The position numbers and the translations under genes were made by a program. This document shows positions 1 through 5,001 of a stretch of DNA of 7,463 nucleotides, piece by piece. Location: contig JAUWHT010000320.1 in assembly GCA_030605745.1 (NCBI GenBank), positions 1 to 7,463 of the forward strand. Reading direction: 5' to 3'. How positions within the stretch are numbered: position 1 is the stretch's first letter; every line of letters begins with the position of its first letter. A model generated the notes under the pieces. It ran no database searches and was not told the origin of the DNA. It saw only the letters and a list, made by a program, of their open reading frames with translations. Source of the DNA: Pirellulales bacterium. GTDB lineage: Bacteria > Planctomycetota > Planctomycetia > Pirellulales > Thermoguttaceae.

Positions 1-476
1 CGGTCAGATCGGCTGCCGCTTTGCGGCTGTTCAGCAAGCGTGGCCTCCATGCTCGCCATGCTTTACACGAATCCGCCTCCCACGGCCAGACCAAATTGCC
101 ACGATTTCACCCTCCCCAGACGGGTTCGGCGAATGTTTACCCCCAAGCGCCGCGCAACCTGGTGCACGTTTGGCCTTTGACGGCCGCAGCACTTACGTGG
201 CCGGGCTTTTTTCTGCTGAGCTGCCTCTCTGGCTGCTCAGGACGGTCCGGACGTTGCGGACCTCGCCCCGGGCGACTGGCTCGTGCCGTCCGCTTCGCCG
301 GTCGATTCAACTACCGGCAAAGCAAAACCGGCCATCGCGTCGGTCACGGTCTAAGTACCAGTGACCACGGCTTCGACGGCGTGGGAGACTTGCATCTCCG
401 CGGCCATGGCATTGGGTGGCGCCGCCACAGCCCCCTTCCGGCGAAACCATGCCGGTCGTCTGGCGCCTGGTCTTAA
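1..476. other. Gene-free or decayed region, no gene supported
   Basis: All three forward frames are open over long stretches because the sequence is GC-rich, and none gives a convincing protein. Two fragments look slightly protein-like. In the frame of position 3, residues encoded around 165-240 read like a lipoprotein signal ending in LLSCLSGC. In the frame of position 1, 220-351 encodes an acidic stretch (GPDVADLAPGDWLVP), ending in TAA at 352-354. They lie in different frames, so an intact gene would need a frameshift. There is a small hairpin at 15-27 (GCCGC/GCGGC). I see no promoter or Shine-Dalgarno sequence that would choose a start. This may be intergenic DNA or a decayed secreted-protein gene. 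Confidence 0.4.
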
Positions 477-576
477 CTTGTGGCCTGTATGACGGCCCTC
501 GGCCTTACCACAAGATCAGTCCAACAGTTCCAGGCTGGCCACCACACCATGGAAAGGCGGGCGGGGGGAGGAGAAA

Positions 577-657
577 ATGACTTTTCTCTGCCCGGACTGC
601 AAGACCGACCTGCTACCGATGGAATTACGCCTTCTTCGGCCACCTTGCCGGTCATAG
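577..657 (+). CDS. Possible 26-residue zinc-ribbon-like small ORF
   Basis: The short reading frame starts MTFLCPDCKTDLL and ends in TAG. It is preceded by a strong Shine-Dalgarno-like GGAGGAG (567-573), although the 3-base gap to the ATG is shorter than usual. The CPDC knuckle, followed by another Cys near the end (residue 24), resembles half of a zinc ribbon, but a complete zinc site would need a fourth ligand that is not present. It could be the start of a longer zinc-ribbon gene broken by a frameshift, since the other two frames stay open downstream, or a chance ORF. No family is recognised. Confidence 0.2.
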   Translation: MTFLCPDCKTDLLPMELRLLRPPCRS

Positions 658-742
658 GGGCCCGATTGGACTTCGGGTTGCCGCCAGAACACCAGTCAAG
701 ATAGCAAAATGGTGCACAAATGTCAAGTGGCGTTTTTGGCCG

Positions 743-792
743 TCAGCTATCAGCTATCAGCTTTCCGCTATCAGCTTTCAGTTTTCAGCTAT
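743..792. repeat. Imperfect short tandem repeat (TCAGCTA/TCAGCTTT units)
   Basis: About six degenerate copies of a 7-9 base unit (TCAGCTA, TCAGCTA, TCAGCTTTC, then variants) run head to tail. The array ends just before the TATAAT hexamer at 798-803, so its last unit occupies the -35 region of that promoter. Units of this type expand and contract by slippage; whether that changes expression here is inference. Confidence 0.75.
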
Positions 793-803
793 CCGGGTAT
801 AAT
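775..803 (+). promoter_or_regulatory. Predicted sigma-70 promoter for the 876-1103 gene
   Basis: A perfect -10 hexamer TATAAT lies at 798-803. Seventeen bases upstream, the -35 position is CTTTCA (775-780), which matches the TTGACA consensus at only three positions and lies inside the tandem repeat. Transcription would start near 810, giving a leader of roughly 65 bases before the ATG at 876. The -10 match and its spacing to the next gene are the support; the weak -35 is the main doubt. Confidence 0.45.
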
Positions 804-875
804 GCAACGTGTATACTGACTTGGTCAGGGGACGCATGAATGACGGTAGGATTTCAAGATCAAGAGGACGATCCG

Positions 876-1103
876 ATGAGCGATTTTGTAATCTGCATCA
901 GCAACGACGACAATCCGGCAAGTCTGATCCTGGGCAAAGTCTACCGCCGCCTGTCCGATCGAGAAGCCGAAATGCACGACATGCTCCGCGTCATTGACGA
1001 GGACAAGTCGGAACCGGACGGTTATCTCTATCCGGCCTCCAGCTTTGCGCCGATCGAGCTGCCGGAATCGGCCCAGCGGGCGTTGATGACAGCAAGCGGT
1101 TGA
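876..1103 (+). CDS. Conserved hypothetical protein, 75 residues
   Basis: The product starts MSDFVICISNDD and carries a run near residues 46-58 (EPDGYLYPASSFAPIELP). I recognise these as the pattern of a widespread family of small uncharacterised proteins whose members typically read FVVCI...ASLELRKIY...RVIDESGEDYLYP...F.PIE.P. No function is known to me. The protein is soluble and acidic, with no membrane segment and no catalytic motif. The ATG at 876 is preferred over the in-frame upstream ATG at 840 because AGAGGA (863-868) lies 7 bases before it and family similarity begins here. The gene is monocistronic: a promoter lies at 775-803, and a hairpin element begins 30 bases after the stop. 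Confidence is high that it is a gene, low for any role. Confidence 0.85.
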   Translation: MSDFVICISNDDNPASLILGKVYRRLSDREAEMHDMLRVIDEDKSEPDGYLYPASSFAPIELPESAQRALMTASG

Positions 1104-1126
1104 GATTCTTCGTCGGGAAAACTCCA

Positions 1127-1201
1127 GAGGCAAAAAAGGGGACATCACTGATTTGCCTTGTTTTCCCCACCGAATATCAGTGATGTCCCCTTTTCCGCCT
1201 C
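1127..1201. repeat. REP-like 61-bp palindromic element, copy 1
   Basis: The core at 1134-1194 has perfect 19-bp arms (AAAAGGGGACATCACTGAT at 1134-1152 and its reverse complement at 1176-1194) around a 23-base loop. In this copy only, the stem extends outward by GAGGC/GCCTC (1127-1131 and 1197-1201) after a 2-base mismatch. The A-rich left edge, GC-rich stem base and TTTT right edge make it look like a bidirectional intrinsic terminator. It starts 30 bases after the stop of the 876-1103 gene. Near-identical copies lie at 2894-2954 and 3623-3683. REP elements in other bacteria are spread by REP-associated tyrosine transposases; no such gene is in the window. Confidence 0.93.
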
Positions 1202-1285
1202 AATGACAGTTTCAGGTGATTCAGAGTTGTTTCCCGTCGGGCCATCGGCCCGGTTATCTCGGTCGTTCGACACAAGGAGGAATCG

Positions 1286-1759
1286 ATGAAACGTAATGCT
1301 GCGGCAGCGGCAGGCTGGGCTGCGCGATGGGCCGCCGGTCTGTCAGTCGGCTTCGCTCTCGGACCATTGCTTCTCGCTCTCGCCAGCGGGACGAATCTCT
1401 CGGGCGAGGTCTTCGCGATGAAGCTCATGGTCGGGATTGCATCGTTCCCCATTCTCTTCTTTGGGCTGTGGGCCTGGGGTGCATTCTCGAAAATGGACGC
1501 GCCGCATACTGCATCATCCGAGCCGCACCAGGAGTCAATCAGCTCGCGTGACTCGGCAGAGCCAACCACCGCCTCCACTGCTCGCAAGCCCAGCGCGTGG
1601 AACTACGTTGGCATTGGCGCAGGAGCCTTCATGCTCCTGTTTCTCTTCCTGCCCAAAGCACTCAACGGCACCCTCGCCAACCAGTACTACCTTGGTGGCG
1701 CATTTTGGGCAGGTGTCATCATCTGGTGCTCGATGAACCTGGCCAAGGCGAAGAAATAG
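1286..1759 (+). CDS. Four-helix membrane protein of unknown function
   Basis: The 157-residue product has four hydrophobic segments at about 15-34, 46-67, 107-124 and 133-152. They form two hairpins separated by a hydrophilic Ser/Thr/Glu-rich linker (about 69-104). The N-terminus is Ala-rich with Lys/Arg near residues 2-3 and 14, and the C-terminus ends in AKAKK; the positive-inside rule would place both ends in the cytoplasm. The start is well defined: AGGAGG at 1275-1280 lies 5 bases before the ATG. I see no catalytic motif and recognise no named family. It stands alone on the + strand between two hairpin elements (copy 1 upstream, a degenerate one downstream). A small hairpin, CGGGCC/GGCCCG (1238-1252), lies in its leader. 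Confidence 0.85.
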   Translation: MKRNAAAAAGWAARWAAGLSVGFALGPLLLALASGTNLSGEVFAMKLMVGIASFPILFFGLWAWGAFSKMDAPHTASSEPHQESISSRDSAEPTTASTARKPSAWNYVGIGAGAFMLLFLFLPKALNGTLANQYYLGGAFWAGVIIWCSMNLAKAKK

Positions 1760-1804
1760 CCTTCAACAAGTCAAGAGAGACAGACGGAGTGTCGAACCAG
1801 ACCG

Positions 1805-1875
1805 GGCAAACAAAGGCAAACAAAGGAGACATTCTACTTTTTGCTTTTCCGCCCTTGGAGATATGCTAAAGCATA
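1805..1875. repeat. Degenerate REP-like remnant with tandem duplication
   Basis: A 10-base direct duplication (GGCAAACAAA at 1805-1814 and 1815-1824) leads into GGAGACATTC and a run ending in TTTTCCG (1825-1852). This resembles the GGGGACAT... and ...TTTTCC ends of the 61-bp element, but the paired arms are lost. A small perfect inverted repeat (TATGCT/AGCATA, 1862-1875) follows. It lies about 65 bases after the stop of the 1286-1759 gene, the same relative place the intact copies occupy. The relationship to the 61-bp element is inferred from its edge motifs only. Confidence 0.5.
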
Positions 1876-1908
1876 ACCTACTTGACTACTTGACTTGGCG
1901 TCCCTTGG

Positions 1909-2454
1909 TCAATCGGACGCAGTCGTCAACGTGATGCGATGCCGGATGGCGTCCTTCACCAGCGGAAACAACCGGTCGACTTCCTCGATGGCCATCTGTT
2001 GTTTCTCACCTTCCTCGAGCATCTTGTTCGCTAATTGCGCATTAGCTTCGTCGTCCTGAATGCTGGCGCGACGTTGGTTAAGCTGATCACGTTGCCGTGA
2101 AATCACCCTACCTTGCGAGACGATGGCCTTTGCAGGCTCCCAGACTTTGGGAGCAATGAACGGCTCGTTTCGCCTCACCACGGCCTGCAACGCGTTGAAG
2201 GATTCAACAAATATCTGGTAGGGGTCTGCTTGGATACCCTCCTGGCTCGCATCGACGATCTGGACCGTATCGACTATTCTAGATGCACTCCTCCTGAATT
2301 CGAAGAGCTTGTCCCATAAATCTGTGTAGATCTGGTATTCCTTCTCAAGCCGCAGCTTGTGATCGAACAGTTCTCTTCCCTGTATTCGGTCGGCCCAAAC
2401 CCGGCCCAGCCAGCCAAGCAGGGCACCGAGCAACAACATCGTCAACTCACACAT
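1909..2454 (-). CDS. Membrane-anchored protein with helical cytoplasmic domain
   Basis: The 181-residue product has one N-terminal hydrophobic helix (about residues 4-20, LTMLLLGALLGWLGRVW) followed by Arg and Lys. It then has a long charged, mostly helical body containing EKEYQIYTDLWDKLFEFRR (about 37-55) and a heptad-like Gln/Arg/Glu-rich stretch at about 113-160 suggestive of coiled coil. The expected topology is a single-pass membrane protein with a large cytoplasmic domain. The start is supported by GGGAG (2461-2465) 6 bases before the ATG; an internal Met at residue 6 is less likely. It lies 107 bases downstream of the 2562-2840 gene on the same strand, but a large inverted repeat separates them. 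Similar proteins appear as unnamed hypotheticals in environmental genomes; no function is assigned. Confidence 0.8.
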   Translation of the reverse strand: MCELTMLLLGALLGWLGRVWADRIQGRELFDHKLRLEKEYQIYTDLWDKLFEFRRSASRIVDTVQIVDASQEGIQADPYQIFVESFNALQAVVRRNEPFIAPKVWEPAKAIVSQGRVISRQRDQLNQRRASIQDDEANAQLANKMLEEGEKQQMAIEEVDRLFPLVKDAIRHRITLTTASD

Positions 2455-2489
2455 CCCGATCTCCCTGTATGTAAAAAAACGGATAACAA

Positions 2490-2592
2490 GTTTTGGGGCC
2501 AGGCCGACGTTAGACGTTAGTCGACGTTAATAAGTGCAGCAAATGCACACCAAAAGGCTCACTAACGCCTAACGTCGGTCTGATCCCAAAAC
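2490..2592. repeat. 32-bp imperfect inverted repeat, second palindrome family
   Basis: The arms at 2490-2521 and 2561-2592 match at 28 of 32 positions when one is reverse complemented; both carry GTTTTGGG at the outer end and CGACGTTAG with CGTTAGT further in. The 39-base loop contains a small GTGC/GCAC hairpin (2534-2548). On the minus strand the element follows the 2562-2840 gene and overlaps its last nine codons and stop. A run of seven T (2473-2479 complement) follows 10 bases beyond the hairpin, so it may terminate that transcript. Its sequence is unrelated to the 61-bp element. Confidence 0.9.
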
Positions 2593-2840
2593 TCCAAATT
2601 GTATGCCCGAAGCTCGAATAAGAAAATGCCCACGGACGCTACGGTGAGCACGATTGGAGTGCCACCACACACAATGCCGACAATCCCCCAGACTCGCATC
2701 TCCGACTTTAATCCCATGGTGCCCAGGACAATTGCGCCAATGGCTACCGGAATCGCTGCAACTGCAAATGGCGTAATCAGCAACACCAATGCGACTGCAC
2801 CGGCCGCTGACGACGCACAAGCAAAGTTGGCCCGGTTCAT
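2562..2840 (-). CDS. Small membrane protein, DUF4190-like, repeat-derived C-terminus
   Basis: The 92-residue protein has two hydrophobic regions, about 12-44 and 52-75. The pattern AIPVAIGAIVLGTMGLKSEMRVWGIVGIVCGG resembles the LGilAl....grGlAiaGlvlG pattern of DUF4190 proteins, small membrane proteins of unknown role; this is a resemblance by eye. The ATG at 2840 is preceded by only a weak GAGAG at about 8 bases. The last nine residues (FWDQTDVRR) and the stop codon lie inside the right arm of the inverted repeat at 2490-2592, so the native C-terminus was probably replaced or trimmed when that element arrived. The helices are intact, so the protein may still work. A second reading frame overlaps on the same strand but lacks membrane character. 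Confidence 0.65.
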   Translation of the reverse strand: MNRANFACASSAAGAVALVLLITPFAVAAIPVAIGAIVLGTMGLKSEMRVWGIVGIVCGGTPIVLTVASVGIFLFELRAYNLEFWDQTDVRR

Positions 2841-2874
2841 AATCTTGCTCTCTATCGGGCTTTCTGGCTTTTAG

Positions 2875-2954
2875 GCACAGAAAAGGGGCACAGAAAAGGG
2901 GACATCACTGATTTGCCTTGTTTTCCTCACCGAATATCAGTGATGTCCCCTTTT
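2875..2954. repeat. REP-like 61-bp palindromic element, copy 2
   Basis: The core is 2894-2954, with 19-bp perfect arms (2894-2912 and 2936-2954). The 23-base loop differs from copy 1 at one base. The 13 bases just before it are tandemly duplicated (GCACAGAAAAGGG, period 13, 2875-2901), which leaves a half-formed left edge at 2881-2888. It ends 19 bases short of the stop codon of the minus-strand toxin gene at 2974 and, read on that strand, could terminate the TA1 transcript. Confidence 0.93.
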
Positions 2955-2973
2955 CGTCACCGTTCGTCCCCGG

Positions 2974-3270
2974 TCAAGCGCGTGACTGCCATCGTTTGGG
3001 ATCCCGGCTACTGTGGAATACGGCCACCACGACAATCCACTCCTCTTCCACGAGATAGAACAATCCGTAGGGGAAGCGGCGCATTAACGTTTGGCGGACC
3101 TCCTTGTAGACCACCGGATAAATTTCGGGGTTGTGGCACACCCTATCGATCACTTCTTCGAAGCAAAGCAGGAAATCGGCGCCTAGTCCTTCGCGTTGCC
3201 GTTCATACCAGTGATATGCTTCATCCAGGTCGGCTTCGGCTTCAGGACGGATCAATACACCGCGATTCAT
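2974..3270 (-). CDS. RelE/ParE-family toxin of type II TA system (TA1)
   Basis: The 98-residue product has the ParE/RelE layout: a first strand (VLIRP), two helices (residues 11-25 and about 27-48, containing AYHWYERQREGLGADFLLCFEEVIDR), then the C-terminal sheet YPVVYKEVRQTLMRRFPYGLFYLVEEE...VVAVFHSSRDPKRW. The HSSRDP ending is characteristic of the PF05016 superfamily. Family members are mRNA interferases or gyrase poisons; which applies cannot be read from the sequence. The ATG at 3270 overlaps the antitoxin stop as ATGA and has GGAG (3278-3281) 7 bases upstream inside the antitoxin gene. I reject the in-frame upstream start at 3306 for that reason. It is the second gene of an antitoxin-toxin operon and appears full length and intact. 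Confidence 0.93.
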   Translation of the reverse strand: MNRGVLIRPEAEADLDEAYHWYERQREGLGADFLLCFEEVIDRVCHNPEIYPVVYKEVRQTLMRRFPYGLFYLVEEEWIVVVAVFHSSRDPKRWQSRA

Positions 3271-3491
3271 TTCTTGGCTCCAAGACGGTTTTTCACCTCT
3301 TCCCACGAAGCGCCTTCCACCGCGGAGTCACGATAAGCGTGCAGACGGCGATCTAGTTCCTCTTGTTGCTTGGAGGTGGCCGGCAACGATACTTGTTCGG
3401 CGGCGATGCTGTCCCAGATTTGCTCCACGACGAGAATACGTTCCGAAAGGCTAAGCTGCTCGATAACCAGAGGCTTCGATCGTTGATCCAT
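3267..3491 (-). CDS. Addiction-module antitoxin, Unstab_antitox family (TA1)
   Basis: The 74-residue product carries the signature of PF09720 antitoxins: LSLSERILVVEQIWDSI (13-29), KQQEELDRRLHAYRDS (41-56) and SWEEVKNRLG (62-71). These proteins bind and neutralise a RelE/ParE toxin through their C-terminal half. Here the partner is encoded immediately downstream with a 4-base overlap, implying translational coupling. The start at 3491 is chosen because family similarity begins shortly after it and GGGG (3499-3502) lies 7 bases upstream. The open frame extends upstream to 3575, but those residues do not look like this family. No clear consensus promoter was found upstream. Confidence 0.92.
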   Translation of the reverse strand: MDQRSKPLVIEQLSLSERILVVEQIWDSIAAEQVSLPATSKQQEELDRRLHAYRDSAVEGASWEEVKNRLGAKK

Positions 3492-3622
3492 GGCATTTCC
3501 CCAGTAGTTACGTGTACAAAAGCGAACTGCGACCTTAATTTTCGCCGAGTTGGCCGGCCACGTCAAGGATGTCACTTAAAATCTCCGGCGACATCGGCCC
3601 GATAGCTTTTATGATGACACAG

Positions 3623-3683
3623 AAAAGGGGACATCACTGATTTGCCTTGTTTTCCTCGCTGAATATCAGTAATGTCCCCCTTT
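3623..3683. repeat. REP-like 61-bp palindromic element, copy 3
   Basis: Left arm 3623-3641 is identical to the other copies. The right arm 3665-3683 has two changes (G to A at 3671, T to C at 3680) that break pairing, so this is the most diverged intact copy. The loop differs from copy 2 at two bases. Like copy 2 it is preceded by CACAG. It lies 66 bases beyond the stop of the TA2 antitoxin and upstream of the TA1 antitoxin, separating the two units. Together with copy 2 it flanks TA1 as a direct repeat. Confidence 0.92.
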
Positions 3684-3749
3684 CCGCTCCCTTTTCCGCT
3701 CGGGGCGAACTGCGCCACCTTGGGGCAAGCGGAATGCCGCCAGTCAATA

Positions 3750-3998
3750 CTACCGCTCGGGAGGAAACGGCTTGCGCGGGCCGGCTTTAGATTTGGCCAC
3801 CAACGTCTGAAATTCGGGGTTGGATTGCAGGAGATCGTCGACCAGCGAATCATCTTCCGCCGCCTCTAGCGCCTGGATGGCGATCAGCCGTTGGTCCGGC
3901 AACTTCACGACGACCGCTTGGCCGGAATCCGCACACTCACTTAACGTTGCCTCGAGGTTCGTCTCCAGGCGACTCAACGGGATGGTCTTGATGTCCAT
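3750..3998 (-). CDS. Phd-like antitoxin, probably orphan (TA2)
   Basis: The 82-residue product starts MDIKTIPLSRLETNLEATLSE and continues with SGQAVVVKLPDQRLIAIQAL, followed by an acidic EDDSLVDDLLQSNPEF segment and a basic tail (AKSKAGPRKPF). The N-terminal half has the Phd/YefM pattern of DNA-binding antitoxins. I recall closely similar proteins next to RelE-like toxins in planctomycetes and cyanobacteria. Its usual toxin partner is upstream here, but truncated. The ATG lies 5 bases inside the junction where the toxin breaks off; no Shine-Dalgarno sequence precedes it, suggesting the original leader went with the missing toxin DNA. Translation may depend on ribosomes reading the toxin fragment, which overlaps it by 25 bases. 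Confidence 0.8.
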   Translation of the reverse strand: MDIKTIPLSRLETNLEATLSECADSGQAVVVKLPDQRLIAIQALEAAEDDSLVDDLLQSNPEFQTLVAKSKAGPRKPFPPER

Positions 3999-4174
3999 GG
4001 CAATTCAAACTCAGCAAACGGGTTCGGACGGAGCCTTTTGACAGCCTTCGTCGGCGTTGTCGGTTGATGGAGGAGACGTGTCTGGATCGCCGCTTGCAGC
4101 AGACGCTGCTGGCGCGCGGGCAACGCCCGCCATTGGGATTCGGCGTCTGCTGTGATGGTGATTTGAAACGCCAT
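3974..4174 (-). pseudogene. Truncated RelE-like toxin (TA2)
   Basis: The frame encodes 66 residues. Residues 1-58 (MAFQITITADAESQWRALPARQQ ... KRLRPNPFAEFEL, with gaps omitted) match the N-terminal part of a RelE-like toxin family as I know it. In that family FAEFEL continues into R(V)GDLRVLYNV... and two further strands, for a total of about 100 or more residues. Here the frame instead reads into the antitoxin start region (PWTSRPSR) and stops. The break at about 4000/4001 is consistent with a deletion of the toxin C-terminus and the intergenic leader. The missing part carries the core of the RelE sheet, so the product is very unlikely to be toxic. The ATG at 4174 is taken over a TTG at 4183. 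Confidence 0.78.
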
Positions 4175-4211
4175 GTGAACCAATCGATTGTCGATAGCCT
4201 ACAGATACTAC

Positions 4212-4241
4212 AGCATATTAGTCTCTCTGGCTACCCATCAA
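4212..4241 (-). promoter_or_regulatory. Possible promoter for TA2
   Basis: On the minus strand TTGATG (4236-4241) and TATGCT (4212-4217) are separated by 18 bases. Transcription would start near 4205, about 30 bases before the toxin-fragment ATG at 4174. It abuts the 3' end of higA (4242), leaving no room for an obvious terminator, so read-through from higBA is also possible. Confidence 0.3.
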
Positions 4242-4658
4242 TTATCTTAGGAATATACTTGCATCGACGGAAAAATATTCGGCCAACCGCTTGATATGGA
4301 CCTTGCTAAGTTGACGCTCGCCCCGCAGAATAGCCGATCCTAACGTCCGCGATCCGAGTATTCGTCCCAAATCGGAGCCGATCAGTCCATTTTCTTTCAG
4401 GAGAAACTTGAGAGAATTCAACGGTGTGATGTGCGAGTCGTTGATCGGGTAATGCTTTTCTTCGTAGTCCTCGACGAATATCGAAAGTGCTTCGAGATAA
4501 TCATCTTGGTCGTCGTTCAAATCATGTCCGGCCAACCGATCGATCATTTCAGTTGCGCTGCTTAATTCCTCATTATCACGAATTGGTCGCGGCATTAGCA
4601 ACTCTGAAAGTTCAGAGTACGTCTTTGGCATCTGTTTCGGCAGCGTGGTGGTAATCAT
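4242..4658 (-). CDS. higA: HigA antitoxin, HTH transcriptional regulator (TA3)
   Basis: The 138-residue product has the same length as E. coli HigA. Its N-terminal helical part binds the toxin in this family (residues about 15-70, containing EMIDRLAGHDLNDDQDDYLEAL). A C-terminal helix-turn-helix spans about 80-130: NSLKFLLKENGLIGSDLGRILG, then SAILRGERQLSKVHIKRLAEYF. HigA neutralises HigB and represses its own operon. The start at 4658 is chosen over the in-frame ATG at 4673: it forms an ATGA overlap with the higB stop and has GGAGGG (4666-4671) at 7 bases. The toxin-first order is the usual one for hig loci. GC content looks lower than in the sigma gene, compatible with horizontal acquisition. 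Confidence 0.9.
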   Translation of the reverse strand: MITTTLPKQMPKTYSELSELLMPRPIRDNEELSSATEMIDRLAGHDLNDDQDDYLEALSIFVEDYEEKHYPINDSHITPLNSLKFLLKENGLIGSDLGRILGSRTLGSAILRGERQLSKVHIKRLAEYFSVDASIFLR

Positions 4659-4963
4659 AACACTTCCCTCCATTTTGCGCTGTCATACTCCCTGTGTGTG
4701 AGGATCATAAGCACATAGATCCTTTGCAGGTTATAGTGGATTGCTGCCATAAGACGATATCTGTTCCCGCTGATATTGAAAACGACCACCCTGCGTCTGC
4801 TGCGAACCATTACTGGATCGGCATGAGAAAACGTTTTCCTCACGTCTTGCAGCCGACTCCACTTAGCCGCCTTGGCCTGCTTATGCCAGTAAACAAGCCC
4901 CGCTTTCGCCTGTGGATGCCTTTCCCAATACTCTACCAGCGTCCGCTTCTTGATGATTCTCAT
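4655..4963 (-). CDS. higB: HigB-type mRNA interferase toxin (TA3)
   Basis: The 102-residue product matches the E. coli HigB (PF09907) layout: MRIIKKRTLVEYWERHPQAK at the start, the central strand pair VVVFNISGNRYRLMA (59-73), and the conserved end MILTHREYDSAKW (86-98). HigB toxins cleave mRNA at the ribosome. Length and motifs look complete. The ATG at 4963 has only a minimal AGG just upstream, and a near-consensus promoter ends about 10 bases away, so the transcript may be leaderless or nearly so. The stop overlaps the higA start as ATGA, implying coupled translation. Confidence 0.92.
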   Translation of the reverse strand: MRIIKKRTLVEYWERHPQAKAGLVYWHKQAKAAKWSRLQDVRKTFSHADPVMVRSRRRVVVFNISGNRYRLMAAIHYNLQRIYVLMILTHREYDSAKWREVL

Positions 4964-4965
4964 CC

Positions 4966-5001
4966 TGTATACATTATATGTACACTTTCGAAGGGCGTCA
5001 A
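4966..5001 (-). promoter_or_regulatory. higBA promoter with candidate HigA operator
   Basis: On the minus strand, -35 TTGACG (4996-5001, five of six consensus) and -10 TATAAT (4973-4978, perfect) are separated by exactly 17 bases. The predicted start is near 4966, about 3 bases before the higB ATG. A dyad at 4966-4984 (TGTATACAT, one centre base, ATATGTACA; 7 of 9 pairs match) is centred on the -10 box. HigA proteins autorepress through palindromes at their promoter, so this is the natural operator candidate; that role is inferred. Confidence 0.75.

Noticed and set aside
2894..3683. Integron cassette array (TA genes bracketed by ~60-base palindromes suggested attC sites)
   Set aside because: The palindromes lack the GTTRRRY/RYYYAAC core sites and have perfect rather than attC-like bulged arms; the first copy is not next to a TA cassette and no integrase is present.
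1134..3683. CRISPR array
   Set aside because: Only three repeats, spaced 1760 and 729 bases apart with genes between; no regular spacers and no cas genes.
3572..3853. 93-residue reverse frame across hairpin copy 3
   Set aside because: It translates the palindrome and overlaps the TA2 antitoxin in another frame; no family resemblance.
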